A DNA stretch of 64,000 bases, from the NCBI RefSeq assembly GCF_002911015.1, contig NZ_KZ626850.1:1-64000 (forward strand), in the 5' to 3' direction. The position numbers and the translations under genes were made by a program. Below are positions 50,590-58,588 of this stretch, piece by piece (within the stretch, counting starts at the first letter, position 1; each line of letters opens with the position of its first letter). The stretch is from Streptomyces populi. Its GTDB lineage: Bacteria > Actinomycetota > Actinomycetes > Streptomycetales > Streptomycetaceae. The notes below the pieces were generated by a model. It was not told where the DNA came from. It made no database searches and was given only the letters and a program-made list of their open reading frames with translations.

Positions 50590-51525
50590 CTACCTCGGCA
50601 GGCGCAGCACCTGCCCGAGCTTCGCGACGCCGGTGACGTCGACCGGCAGACCTGCCAGACCCCGACGCGCGCCGGCCGTGACGGTGGAGGGACGGCCCAG
50701 GGCGTCGCCCATGTCGACGTCGATCCGGGGCGTGCCGTGACGGGCGAGCAGGTGGGCGGCCAGGCAGGCGGAACTGTTCACGTTGACGATGTCCTCGGTC
50801 ACGCCGATCGAGGGGGCGAACATACGGGCCGCGACCCGGGCCGTGGTCGGCCCGGGGGAGTGGACGAAACAGCCCAGCAGGCCCAGACGGTCGCAGGCGG
50901 CGGCGAGCGGGCCGGGAGACGGGGACAGGGAGGCGAGGGCGGACCGGGTGGTGACGGGGACGAGCAGTCGCGGACGTCCCAGTGTGGCGACGCGGGCTCC
51001 CGGGCCCGCTGCCGCGGGGAGTCCCAGCAGGGGGAGGAGCAGCGCGAGTTCCTCCTGCGTGGGCTCGCGCAGGCGCACCGGACCCGTTCCGAAGGTGACG
51101 TCGAAGGACGTCGGGGCCCCGGGAACCGCGCGTCCCTCGACGGCCCGCCCGGACACCCGCAGGCCGGCCCGGTACTCCCCGTGGTCCGCACGCGCGGCGA
51201 GGAAGGCCAGGGCCGCCACGGTGCCGTGGCCGCACGCGGGCAGTTCGCCCTCCGTGGTGAAGAAGCGCGCCGGGGCCGCGGGCGGTTCGTCCCCGCCCCC
51301 GACGGGGCCGCGACCGTCCGAGAGGAAGACCGCGTGAGAGGTGCCGGCCAGGGCGGGCACGCGGCGGCGCTCCTCGTCGGTCAGCGGGCGGCCGGTCCCG
51401 GCCGCGGACGCCTCGTCCACGACCGCCGTCGGACTGCCGCCCCGGCCCTCGCGCAGGCACGCGTGCACGATCGTGACGGGCAGGCCGTCCCGGCCCGACG
51501 GCGACCGGGAGGAGGGGCGGCTCAT
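50590..51525 (-). CDS. PhzF-family protein
   Basis: A 311-residue protein of the PhzF/diaminopimelate-epimerase-like fold. Family marks: G-S-P-T-A-V-V (G-N-P-A-A-V variant) near residue 30, the mid-protein E-L-P-A-C-G-H-G-T, and M-F-A-P-S-I-G-V-T-E-D in the second lobe. The usual catalytic glutamate is expected in the first lobe; E-L-P-A in the C-G-H block may not supply it, so the reaction is uncertain (isomerase-like). ATG 51525 overlaps the stop of a tiny upstream frame. It is divergent from the HxlR regulator, which probably controls it. Confidence 0.82.
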   Translation of the reverse strand: MSRPSSRSPSGRDGLPVTIVHACLREGRGGSPTAVVDEASAAGTGRPLTDEERRRVPALAGTSHAVFLSDGRGPVGGGDEPPAAPARFFTTEGELPACGHGTVAALAFLAARADHGEYRAGLRVSGRAVEGRAVPGAPTSFDVTFGTGPVRLREPTQEELALLLPLLGLPAAAGPGARVATLGRPRLLVPVTTRSALASLSPSPGPLAAACDRLGLLGCFVHSPGPTTARVAARMFAPSIGVTEDIVNVNSSACLAAHLLARHGTPRIDVDMGDALGRPSTVTAGARRGLAGLPVDVTGVAKLGQVLRLPR

Positions 51526-51632
51526 CGGACGAGGGCAAGGAGCACGGCGGAGCGGAGCACCTCGTGCCCGCGGGCGGACAGCGTGCCGACGTGATCGGAG
51601 CCCGGCGGTTCCGGCGGGACTGTCCGCGGCAT
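51522..51632 (-). CDS. Possible 36-residue coupled leader peptide
   Basis: ATG 51632 follows GGGAGGG. The short frame (T-V-P-P-E-P-P-G-S-D-H-V then V-L-L-A-L-V-R) ends with TGA overlapping the PhzF start codon (ATGA). Good ribosome site plus exact overlap suggest translational coupling to PhzF, but no homologue is known to me. Confidence 0.4.
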   Translation of the reverse strand: MPRTVPPEPPGSDHVGTLSARGHEVLRSAVLLALVR

Positions 51633-51703
51633 CGGCCCTCCCGTCCGGCTTGCTCCGGCGTCCGGCTCGTTCGGAAATGAGAAGCGTGAGGCCGGATGCT
51701 AGT

Positions 51704-51720
51704 GTTTCGAATAACGAAAC
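51704..51720. promoter_or_regulatory. Dyad operator candidate for HxlR
   Basis: GTTTCG-AATAA-CGAAAC, a perfect 6-base dyad with a five-base AT spacer, abuts the ribosome site of the HxlR gene. Size and position fit an autoregulatory operator that could also cover the divergent PhzF promoter. Confidence 0.65.
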
Positions 51721-51732
51721 GCAAGGAGGGTC

Positions 51733-52116
51733 ATGCCGACACCTCGCCCAGGGGAACCGGTCCGCGGCTCGGCGACCGGCCGTCCGATCATGGCCGCCAT
51801 GGACCTGTTCGGCCGTCGATGGGCCCTGCGCATCCTCTGGGAGCTGCGTGCCGGCCCGCTCGGTGCCCGCGCGCTGCTGGCGCGGTGCGAAGGCCTGTCG
51901 TCCAGCGTCCTCTACCAGCGCCTCCGCGAACTCACGGCGAGCGGGATCGTCGCCCGGTCAGCCGACGGCTACGGCCTCACCCGGACGGGAACGGCCCTCG
52001 GCCACGCGCTCCGCCCGCTCGACGAATGGGCGACCGCCTGGGCGCGGGAACAGGAACGGGCCGCCGGTCCCGCTCCGCGCCCCACCGGCCGGGACACCCC
52101 GCGGCCCTCCCCGTAG
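51733..52116 (+). CDS. HxlR-type winged-helix regulator
   Basis: A 127-residue HxlR/MarR-like regulator: I-M-A-A-M-D-L-F-G-R-R-W-A-L-R-I-L-W-E-L at the first helix, then S-S-V-L-Y-Q-R-L-R-E-L for the recognition helix and G-Y-G-L-T-R-T-G for the wing. HxlR proteins sense oxidants, aldehydes or aromatics. AAGGAGG lies four bases before ATG 51733. A dyad operator candidate sits just upstream. Divergent from PhzF and the 36-residue frame, which are the likely targets; the F420-type oxidoreductase downstream may be co-controlled. Confidence 0.88.
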   Translation: MPTPRPGEPVRGSATGRPIMAAMDLFGRRWALRILWELRAGPLGARALLARCEGLSSSVLYQRLRELTASGIVARSADGYGLTRTGTALGHALRPLDEWATAWAREQERAAGPAPRPTGRDTPRPSP

Positions 52117-52219
52117 TCACGGGAATCCACTCCCTTCTCGGCGGCCCCGTGCACATCGGGGCCGCCGATGGGTACCCGGCCACGGTTCCCATCGGAAAAC
52201 CGGTCCCGTGGGAGGGGCG

Positions 52220-53176
52220 ATGACCGACTTCGGATATTTCCTGTCGTGCGAGGAGCACACTCCGGCGGAACTCGTCGAGCAGGCGCGCATGGCCGAGCAG
52301 GCCGGATTCCAGTCCCTGTGGATATCGGATCACTACCATCCGTGGAACGACGAGCAGGGCCAGAGCCCGTTCGTGTGGTCCGTCGTCGGCGCCCTGTCCC
52401 AGGCGGTCTCGCTGCCCGTCGAGACGGCGGTGACGTGCCCGCTCGTGCGTACGCACCCGGCCGTGATCGCCCAGGCGGCCGCGACCGCCGCGGTGCAGCT
52501 CGGCGGACGCTTCCGGCTGGGGGTGGGCACGGGAGAGGCCCTCAACGAGCACATCCTCGGCACGGTGTGGCCCGAGGCGCCGGTACGGCTGGAGATGCTG
52601 GAGGAGGCGCTCCAGATCATCCGGCAGCTGTTCACCGGCGAGCAGACCAGTCACCACGGCAGGCACTACACCGTGGAGAACGCCCGTCTGTACACGCTGC
52701 CCGACGAACCGGTGCCGATCGACGTCTCGGCGTTCGGACCGCAGGCCGCCGAGGTCGCCGCGCGCATCGGCGACGGGCTGATCACGATGATGCCGGACGA
52801 GTCCCTGGTGCAGCGGTTCCGGCGTGGCGGTGGCGGCACCGGACCTGTGCTCGGCGGGCTCAAGGTCTGCTGGGGTGTCGACGAGCGGGAGGCGGTCCGC
52901 ACCGCGCACCGGCTGTGGGCCAACGAGCGGCTGCCGGGCGAACTCGCGCAAGTGCTGCCCGCGCCACGTCACTTCGAGCAGGCGTCACAGCTGGTCACGG
53001 AGGAGCAGGTGGCCCGGTCGGTGCCGTGCGGCGACGACCCGGACGCCCACGTCGAGGCGCTGGCCGCGTTCGTCGACGCCGGGTTCGACGGTGTGTACGT
53101 CAGTCAGATCGGCAAGGAACAGCAGGGCTTCTTCGACTTCTACCGCACCAAGGTCCTGCCGCGGCTGCGGAGCTGA
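52220..53176 (+). CDS. LLM-class F420-dependent oxidoreductase (TIGR03557 type)
   Basis: A 318-residue bacterial-luciferase-like TIM-barrel flavin/F420 oxidoreductase. The start M-T-D-F-G-Y-F-L-S-C-E-E-H and the motif I-S-D-H-Y-H-P-W, plus G-V-G-T-G-E-A-L-N-E-H, match the F420-glucose-6-phosphate-dehydrogenase-like TIGR03557 group. These use F420H2 in reductions of small organic molecules. ATG 52220 has GGGAGGGG just upstream. It is followed nine bases later by a cysteine hydrolase gene, so the two form an operon. A GGGTACCC at 52170 has no good -35 partner. Confidence 0.88.
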   Translation: MTDFGYFLSCEEHTPAELVEQARMAEQAGFQSLWISDHYHPWNDEQGQSPFVWSVVGALSQAVSLPVETAVTCPLVRTHPAVIAQAAATAAVQLGGRFRLGVGTGEALNEHILGTVWPEAPVRLEMLEEALQIIRQLFTGEQTSHHGRHYTVENARLYTLPDEPVPIDVSAFGPQAAEVAARIGDGLITMMPDESLVQRFRRGGGGTGPVLGGLKVCWGVDEREAVRTAHRLWANERLPGELAQVLPAPRHFEQASQLVTEEQVARSVPCGDDPDAHVEALAAFVDAGFDGVYVSQIGKEQQGFFDFYRTKVLPRLRS

Positions 53177-53185
53177 TCGCACGAG

Positions 53186-53809
53186 GTGGTGGACGTCGTG
53201 TCCGGCTCCGGAGAGACGGACGGCAGCGCGCTGATCGTCATCGACATGGTCAACACGTACGAGTACGAGGACGCCGAGCTGCTGACGCCCGCCGCCGAGC
53301 GGGTCGTACCGGTGCTGGCGCGGCTGATCGACCGGGCCCGGGACGCCGAGGTGCCGGTGATCTACGCGAACGACAACTTCGGTCTCTGGCGCTCTCATCA
53401 CGGGGAACTCGTGGAAGCCGCCCTCTCCCGGCCGCACGCCGATCTGGTGGAACCGATCCGGCCGGCCGACGACTCCCTCTTCGTGGTGAAGACCAGGCAC
53501 TCGATCTTCTACGACACGCCCCTGTCGTACCTGCTGCGGCAGCTCGGCGCCGGAACGCTCGTGCTGACCGGCCAGGTAACCGAGCAGTGCGTCCTGTACT
53601 CCGCCCTGGACGCGCACATCCGTCACTTCGAGATCACGGTGCCCAGGGACGCGGTCGCGTCCATCCACCCGCATCTGGAGGCCGCCGCGCTGGAGATGAT
53701 GGAGTGCAACATGGGTGCCAGGATCGTCGAGGCGGAGGACGTCACCTTCCGAAGTGCCCCCGGCCCCGCACCCGGGGGGACTCGGGGCGGGGCCGGGGGC
53801 CCGCCGTGA
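53186..53809 (+). CDS. Cysteine hydrolase (isochorismatase-like)
   Basis: A 207-residue isochorismatase-family hydrolase. The catalytic Asp lies in A-L-I-V-I-D-M-V-N, Lys in V-V-K-T-R-H-S, and the nucleophile in T-G-Q-V-T-E-Q-C-V-L. Such enzymes hydrolyse amides (nicotinamide- or ureidoacrylate-like) or enol ethers. GTG 53186 lies nine bases after the LLM oxidoreductase stop; a second GTG (53198) is possible. The last 18 codons (A-P-G-P-A-P-G-G-T) are encoded by a strong hairpin, so the C-terminal Pro/Gly tail probably reflects the terminator. Confidence 0.85.
   Translation: MVDVVSGSGETDGSALIVIDMVNTYEYEDAELLTPAAERVVPVLARLIDRARDAEVPVIYANDNFGLWRSHHGELVEAALSRPHADLVEPIRPADDSLFVVKTRHSIFYDTPLSYLLRQLGAGTLVLTGQVTEQCVLYSALDAHIRHFEITVPRDAVASIHPHLEAAALEMMECNMGARIVEAEDVTFRSAPGPAPGGTRGGAGGPP
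53756..53800 (+). terminator. Terminator inside the 3' end of the cysteine hydrolase gene
   Basis: 53756-53769 pairs with 53787-53800 (14 bases, perfect). It begins 50 bases before the stop codon and overlaps the coding region; the convergent operon ends at 53838. Confidence 0.7.
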
Positions 53810-53837
53810 GCGTACGGGCGGCCGACGGCGACGACCG

Positions 53838-54857
53838 TCACGTTCCTTCGCGCGGCCGCGCTCGCGACGGACGGGTGACGTGGTTCGCGCGCAGGGCGGA
53901 CCGGCCGTCGCGCCAGGCGGTCAGCAGCCGCGTGGCCAGCCGGTCCTCCAGGTGGCCGGTGGCGCGGATCCCGAACACCACGTCCGTCTCCAGCCACGGC
54001 TCGTCCGCCAGCAGTCCGGCGACGACCTCGTGCCGCACGACCTGTTCGTGCACCGCGTCCGCCTCGACGTGCTCGGTGTAGAACCGGACGGCCGCCGGAC
54101 CGGCGTTCAGCCGGCTCAGCGCCTGGGCCAGGCGGCGGGAGGCGGGGGAGGAGGTCACCTCGACGGTCGCGAAGTGGCCCACGAGCGCCCCGCGCAGGGA
54201 GCGGTGCAGGCCGAAGAGGGACATGAGGTTGACGGTGGCCAGCGCTTCGGCCGGAGCGGCGTCCAGGTAGCGGCCGTAGGAGGTGTCCAGGTCCAGGTCG
54301 TCCATCAGGTCGGCGAAGAGCCGTGCGTGGATCTCGTCCGCGCGGCCCGCGCCGAACTCGTCGAACTCCACCGCGACCATGGCCGCCTTGGCCCGCCCGC
54401 GCAGCCGGGGGATCACCCAGGCGTGCGGATCGGCCTCCTTGAGGTGGTAGAGCGAGCGCAACGCCGCGTACTCCCGGGCGTGTTCGAGGGTGCCGTGGTC
54501 GTGGAGGAAGTGGGACGGGCTGCCGTCCGCCTCTCCGACGGGTTCGAGCTGGAGCTCGTCGAGCGCGGCCCCCGCGGTGTCGGACGGGCCGACCGGCGCG
54601 TCCGCACGCAACGCGCGGAGGAAACGGTCCTCCAACGCGGCTCGCAGGGCGAGGAGCCGGGGCTCCCATTCGCGGTCGTCCGCCACACCGTCGAAGCCGC
54701 GGTAGTGGAGTTCGTAGAGGACGTACAGGGCGAGTTGGGGATCGTCGCCGTAGGCGTCGGCGGGAACCGGTGGGAAGGCCGTGTCCGGTCCGCGGAGCGC
54801 GGCGAGGAGCGCGGCCGAGAGCGGGCCGCGCGGTTCCGGCAGGCGCACGCCGGTCAT
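53838..54857 (-). CDS. Iron-containing redox enzyme family protein (haem-oxygenase-like di-iron fold)
   Basis: A 339-residue all-helical protein. Conserved metal-ligand-type residues are seen in V-A-V-E-F-D-E-F-G, D-E-I-H-A-R-L-F, and F-Y-T-E-H-V-E-A-D-A-V-H-E, the pattern of haem-oxygenase-like di-iron oxidases/oxygenases. Start ATG 54857 overlaps the CDGSH gene's stop (ATGA), so translation is coupled. It is last in the three-gene set with CDGSH and HemK-like genes. An Fe-S donor next to a di-iron oxidase suggests electron supply (inference). Substrate unknown. Confidence 0.85.
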   Translation of the reverse strand: MTGVRLPEPRGPLSAALLAALRGPDTAFPPVPADAYGDDPQLALYVLYELHYRGFDGVADDREWEPRLLALRAALEDRFLRALRADAPVGPSDTAGAALDELQLEPVGEADGSPSHFLHDHGTLEHAREYAALRSLYHLKEADPHAWVIPRLRGRAKAAMVAVEFDEFGAGRADEIHARLFADLMDDLDLDTSYGRYLDAAPAEALATVNLMSLFGLHRSLRGALVGHFATVEVTSSPASRRLAQALSRLNAGPAAVRFYTEHVEADAVHEQVVRHEVVAGLLADEPWLETDVVFGIRATGHLEDRLATRLLTAWRDGRSALRANHVTRPSRARPREGT

Positions 54858-55066
54858 GACGCCGCGTCCGGTTTCGTACGGCGGCGGTGGCTGGTGTCGC
54901 ACCAGGGCGGGGTGCGGGTACGGCGGCAGGTGCAGACGGCCACCACGAACCGCCGCGAGACGGTCGACTCACCGTCCTCGCCGACGATTTCCACCGGTCC
55001 CTCCACGAGGATCGGGCCCTCGCGCTGGACGCGGACGCGGCGGGGACGTTCAGGCGTGTTCGGCAC
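54854..55066 (-). CDS. CDGSH iron-sulfur domain protein
   Basis: A 70-residue protein with one CDGSH-type [2Fe-2S] site: C-T-C-x6-P-P-W-C-D-T-S-H, supplying three Cys and one His ligands. Single-site CDGSH proteins transfer electrons or clusters. Its start overlaps the HemK-like gene by 17 bases and its stop overlaps the redox enzyme start by four bases, so all three are translationally coupled. The lysine/arginine-rich ends are typical of small actinobacterial versions. Confidence 0.88.
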   Translation of the reverse strand: MPNTPERPRRVRVQREGPILVEGPVEIVGEDGESTVSRRFVVAVCTCRRTRTPPWCDTSHRRRTKPDAAS

Positions 55067-55730
55067 GGATCACCACCAGTTCCTCGTTCGTGCGGCCGTC
55101 CAGAAGCCCGCGCTCGCGCAGCCAGCCGAGCCGGGAGCGCAGTACGGGGCCGAAGGGCAGCCGGGCCCGTTCGGCGACCTCCGCGCGCAGACCGCCCGCG
55201 CGCAGCCGGGCCAGCGTCTCCTCGACGCCGCTCAGGTGCGAATGCACCATCAGCAGCCGCCCCGCCGGGCGCAGCACCGACGGGGCCGCCGCGCAGATCC
55301 GGTCGATCAGGAGGCGGCCGTCCGTACCGGCGTCCCACGCGCGGATGCGGCCCCGGGGCGGGCCGTCGCCGGGGGCGGGCACGTACGGGGGGTTGGTGAC
55401 CACGAGGTCGAACCGACGGCCCGGTACGGCTGCCGTCAGGTCGCCGTGGCGCACCTTCACCCGTTGCCCGTTCAGCAGCCCGTTGCACCACGCGGCGGCC
55501 AGCGCGAGCCAGGAGATGTCCACCGCCGTCACCCGGGCGCCCAGGCGGCCCGCCTCCACCGCGAGCGCGCCGCTGCCGGTGCCGAGGTCCAGGACCTCGG
55601 TGCCGTCGGTGATCGGTTCCCGGCGCAACGCCCGCCCGAGCAGTCCCGTGTCCGTCTGCGGGCGGTAGACCCCCGGCGGGACCCAGCAGCGGAACCGGGC
55701 GGCGGCGACGGGGGCGAACCCGGTGGTCAT
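55050..55730 (-). CDS. HemK/PrmC-like class I SAM-dependent methyltransferase
   Basis: A 226-residue Rossmann-fold methyltransferase. Motif I is V-L-D-L-G-T-G-S-G-A-L and the catalytic N-P-P-Y motif lies in D-L-V-V-T-N-P-P-Y-V-P, as in HemK2/MTQ2-type enzymes that methylate glutamine or nucleic acid amino groups. GGAG lies eight bases before ATG 55730. It is first in the coupled set with CDGSH and the redox enzyme; the grouping suggests modification of a shared substrate, not peptide release factor (inference). A weakly SigB-like GGGTACC lies 70 bases upstream. Confidence 0.85.
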   Translation of the reverse strand: MTTGFAPVAAARFRCWVPPGVYRPQTDTGLLGRALRREPITDGTEVLDLGTGSGALAVEAGRLGARVTAVDISWLALAAAWCNGLLNGQRVKVRHGDLTAAVPGRRFDLVVTNPPYVPAPGDGPPRGRIRAWDAGTDGRLLIDRICAAAPSVLRPAGRLLMVHSHLSGVEETLARLRAGGLRAEVAERARLPFGPVLRSRLGWLRERGLLDGRTNEELVVIRAEHA

Positions 55731-55953
55731 GGCGGGCTCCTTTCCGGACGTGTTCGAGGGGGCGGTCGGGCCGACCGAGGGCCGACGACGGCACACGGGT
55801 ACCCCTGAGCGTCAGACGTAACGGAGGCGCCCTGCCCACGGGGAGAACCCGCACAGGAAAAGGAGGATGATATTTCACCAATGGGGATGAAATATGCCTA
55901 AATCATTGATATTGCGGAACTTAGGAGTGATGGAGGAGTGAGGAGGCAGAAAG

Positions 55954-56088
55954 ATGCGTCGTGAGACGGTGCAGAAGAAGCCCGACAAGAAGTCCGATTC
56001 CAGTCGTCGCACGCTTGAGGAGACGGACCGGCGTCTGCGTCCCGAGGTCCGAAAGGACATCGCGCGGACATGGTGGCCGGACGGGTAG
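55954..56088 (+). CDS. Small basic protein, 44 residues
   Basis: A short Lys/Arg-rich, Asp-containing frame (M-R-R-E-T-V-Q-K-K, T-D-R-R-L-R-P-E-V-R, ending T-W-W-P-D-G). AGGAGG is placed seven bases before the ATG, one of the best ribosome sites in the window. The upstream 55858-55925 segment is unusually AT-rich for this region. It is followed by the GAF-PAS-GAF phosphatase and could be cotranscribed. No family is recognised; it resembles small stress-associated cytoplasmic proteins only in charge. Confidence 0.6.
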   Translation: MRRETVQKKPDKKSDSSRRTLEETDRRLRPEVRKDIARTWWPDG

Positions 56089-56174
56089 CTCCCCGGGGGG
56101 CGGCACCGCCCTGTGAGCAGGCCGAGTACGTGGACCGGACCGTCGAGTGTGGCTGCGGAAGGAGGCTCGCCGCT

Positions 56175-58355
56175 GTGTCGACCGACCCGAGGAGGGTGAC
56201 GTCCGTCCGTGCGGAGGAGCCGAGCCGCGCCGACGAGCCGGGTGCTGCCGAGAAGACGGGCGATGCCGACGAGCCGAGCGGTATCGAGCTTCTGGAAGAG
56301 GCGCTCGCGGTCGCCGTGCGTCGAACCGGCGCGTCGGGCGGGGGCATCTACCTGGTGGACGAGACCGGGCGGCTGCTGGGCCTGAAGGTGGCGTGCGGGC
56401 TGCCCGGCGATGTCGTCGCGCCCTGGCGGCAGGTGCCCGTGACGGCGTCCGCCCCGGTCGGTGACGCGTTCCGTGAGGACCGTGTGGTCTGGGTCGGCTC
56501 GCAGGAGGAGATGGCCCTCTCCTATCCGCAGACCGCGGCGGCGCTGCCCTACCGGTTCACTTCCGCGGCGGCACCGATCACCGGCCGCAGCCGCTGGGGC
56601 GCGCTGTTCCTGATCTGGCCCGCCGGCCACTCCGGCCGGGCCTCGCCCAGGGAGAGGGGGAACCTCGCAGCCCTCGGTCGGCGCGTCGCCCGGGTGCTGG
56701 AAGAGGCCGGCAGGAAACTCGTGCTGCCCGACGAGCCCCGCATGATTCCCATGGACGGCGCTTCCGAGAGCTTCTCGCTCTCCGCCCACGCGCCCGCCGA
56801 TCTCATGGAACGGTTGCCGGAAGGCTTCGTGGCCCTCGACCTGGAGGGCAGGATCACTTTTCTCACCGCGCGGGCCGCGTCCCTCCTCGGCCGCCACGTC
56901 AGCCGGCTCCTGGGAACACGGCCCTGGCAGTCCCTGCCCTGGATGGACCAGGTCCTCGTCGAGGACCACTACCGCACCGCGGTCATCAGCCGTGAGCCCG
57001 TCGGCTTCACCGTGCTGCGGCCGCCGGACACCTGGCTCGACATCGAGCTCCACCCCGATTCCAGCGGTATCAGCGTCCGGGTGAAGCCCCGCCTGTCGCG
57101 GCCCGGTGATCCGCCCGGCACGGCCGCCCCCGCCGCGGTCCCACCGCCCGGGGCGTCCGTGGGCCGTCTGTACCAGCTGGTGCACCTGGCGGCGGCCCTG
57201 ACGGACGTGATCGGCGTACAGGACGTGGTCGACCTGATCGCCGTCCAGATCCTTCCCGCCTTCGGGGCCGACGGCATGGTCCTGTCCACGGCCGACGCCG
57301 GGCGCCTGAAGATCGTCGGCCACCACGGTTACGACCCGCGGACCATCGAACGCCTCGACGGGCTTCCCGTGGACACCGGCCTCACACCCGCGGGTGAGGC
57401 GCTGATCAGCGGAAACCCCCTGTTCTTCGCCGACCCCGACGAACTCGCCCGGGACTACCCCTCCGCACCCCGGATCAGCGGCAAGCAGGCCTGGGCCTTC
57501 CTCCCCCTCGTCAGCGACGCGCGCCCCGTCGGCTGCTGCATCCTCACCTACGCCCGCCCCCACACCTTCACGGCGGAGGACCGGGCCGTCCTCACGTCGC
57601 TGGGCGGCCTCGTCGCCCAGGCCCTCGACCGGGCACGCCTCTACGACGCGAAGCACGCCCTGGCCCACACGCTCCAGCAGGCCCTCCTCCCGCGGAGCCT
57701 GCCCGCCCTCGACGGGCTGGAGGTGGCGGCACGGTATCTTCCGGCCGGCCACGGCATGGACGTGGGCGGCGACTTCTACGACCTCATCCGGCTCGACCGC
57801 GCGACCGCGGCGGCCGTCATCGGCGACGTCCAGGGTCACAACATGGCGGCCGCGGCGCTCATGGGACAGGTCCGTACGGCCGTCCACGCCACCGCGGGCG
57901 CCCGGCCCGACGAAGTGCTCGCCCGCACCAACCGGGTCCTCGCGGACCTGGAGCCCGACCTCCTCGTCTCCTGCCTGTACGCGCACATCGACCTGGACCG
58001 TCGGCGGATGAGCCTGGCCAGCGCCGGCCACCCGCCGCCCCTCCTGCACCGGCCCGGGCAACGCCCCGGCGTGCTGGAGATCGATCCGGGTCCGTTGCTC
58101 GGTATCGGTGTCGACCTCCCGTACCCGATCACCACGGTCCCGATGCCCCCGGGGACGACCCTCGCCCTGTACACCGACGGACTGGTCGAGGTACCCGGCA
58201 CCGATCTCGACCGGATGACGAGCGGTCTCGCACAGCTCCTCGCGGGCGGATCCCGTCCGGACCGGCTCGTCGACAAGCTCATCCACCATTCCTGGCCCCA
58301 CGGCCTGCCGACCGACGACATCGCGGTTCTGCTGCTGAAGACCGGTGAGGCCTGA
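56175..58355 (+). CDS. GAF-PAS-GAF-SpoIIE protein phosphatase
   Basis: A 726-residue sensor phosphatase. Residues about 30-185 form a GAF (G-G-I-Y-L-V-D-E-T-G), about 210-310 a PAS-like part (L-P-E-G-F-V-A-L-D-L-E-G-R), about 330-490 a second GAF, and about 510-720 the PP2C/SpoIIE domain with V-G-G-D-F-Y-D, I-G-D-V-Q-G-H-N, Y-T-D-G-L-V-E and D-D-I-A-V-L-L. GTG 56175 is chosen because AAGGAGG precedes it by nine bases; the longer ATG 56070 overlaps the 44-residue gene in another frame. The next gene is a SigB-type sigma factor, so it may control that factor through an unlinked antagonist. Confidence 0.87.
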   Translation: MSTDPRRVTSVRAEEPSRADEPGAAEKTGDADEPSGIELLEEALAVAVRRTGASGGGIYLVDETGRLLGLKVACGLPGDVVAPWRQVPVTASAPVGDAFREDRVVWVGSQEEMALSYPQTAAALPYRFTSAAAPITGRSRWGALFLIWPAGHSGRASPRERGNLAALGRRVARVLEEAGRKLVLPDEPRMIPMDGASESFSLSAHAPADLMERLPEGFVALDLEGRITFLTARAASLLGRHVSRLLGTRPWQSLPWMDQVLVEDHYRTAVISREPVGFTVLRPPDTWLDIELHPDSSGISVRVKPRLSRPGDPPGTAAPAAVPPPGASVGRLYQLVHLAAALTDVIGVQDVVDLIAVQILPAFGADGMVLSTADAGRLKIVGHHGYDPRTIERLDGLPVDTGLTPAGEALISGNPLFFADPDELARDYPSAPRISGKQAWAFLPLVSDARPVGCCILTYARPHTFTAEDRAVLTSLGGLVAQALDRARLYDAKHALAHTLQQALLPRSLPALDGLEVAARYLPAGHGMDVGGDFYDLIRLDRATAAAVIGDVQGHNMAAAALMGQVRTAVHATAGARPDEVLARTNRVLADLEPDLLVSCLYAHIDLDRRRMSLASAGHPPPLLHRPGQRPGVLEIDPGPLLGIGVDLPYPITTVPMPPGTTLALYTDGLVEVPGTDLDRMTSGLAQLLAGGSRPDRLVDKLIHHSWPHGLPTDDIAVLLLKTGEA

Positions 58356-58386
58356 ACCCCGCGGCCGAAAGGCGTCGGCCACGGGG

Positions 58387-58411
58387 GTTTGCGGTCGCGA
58401 GCCGAGGGCAC
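58387..58411 (+). promoter_or_regulatory. SigB-like promoter candidate, shared module 2
   Basis: GTTT (58387-58390), 15 bases, GGGCAC (58406-58411), one mismatch to GGGTAC. Same layout as 42102-42126. Confidence 0.48.
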
Positions 58412-58423
58412 TCGGACGTCCGT

Positions 58424-58439
58424 GCTTCGGACCGGAGGC
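58424..58439 (+). promoter_or_regulatory. Conserved leader hairpin, copy 2
   Basis: GCTTC-GGACCG-GAGGC: the loop is identical to copy 1 and the closing pair is C-G instead of T-A. It starts 37 bases after the GTTT element, as in copy 1. Confidence 0.55.
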
Positions 58440-58588
58440 GCGCACCCAGCGGGAGGCGCCGGCCGCCACGGCCTTCGACGGTCCGAACAGCGCTTCTCGC
58501 ATCGGCGAACCTGACTCCACGTTCAGGCAGGGTCCACGGGACGAGTCCTGTCGACCGGGCGTGAACCCACCGCTCAGGAGCGACCCGC

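Noticed and set aside
52170..52177. GGGTACCC before the LLM oxidoreductase as a SigB promoter
   Set aside because: No GNNT element at 14-16 bases; the palindrome also occurs by chance in this GC range.
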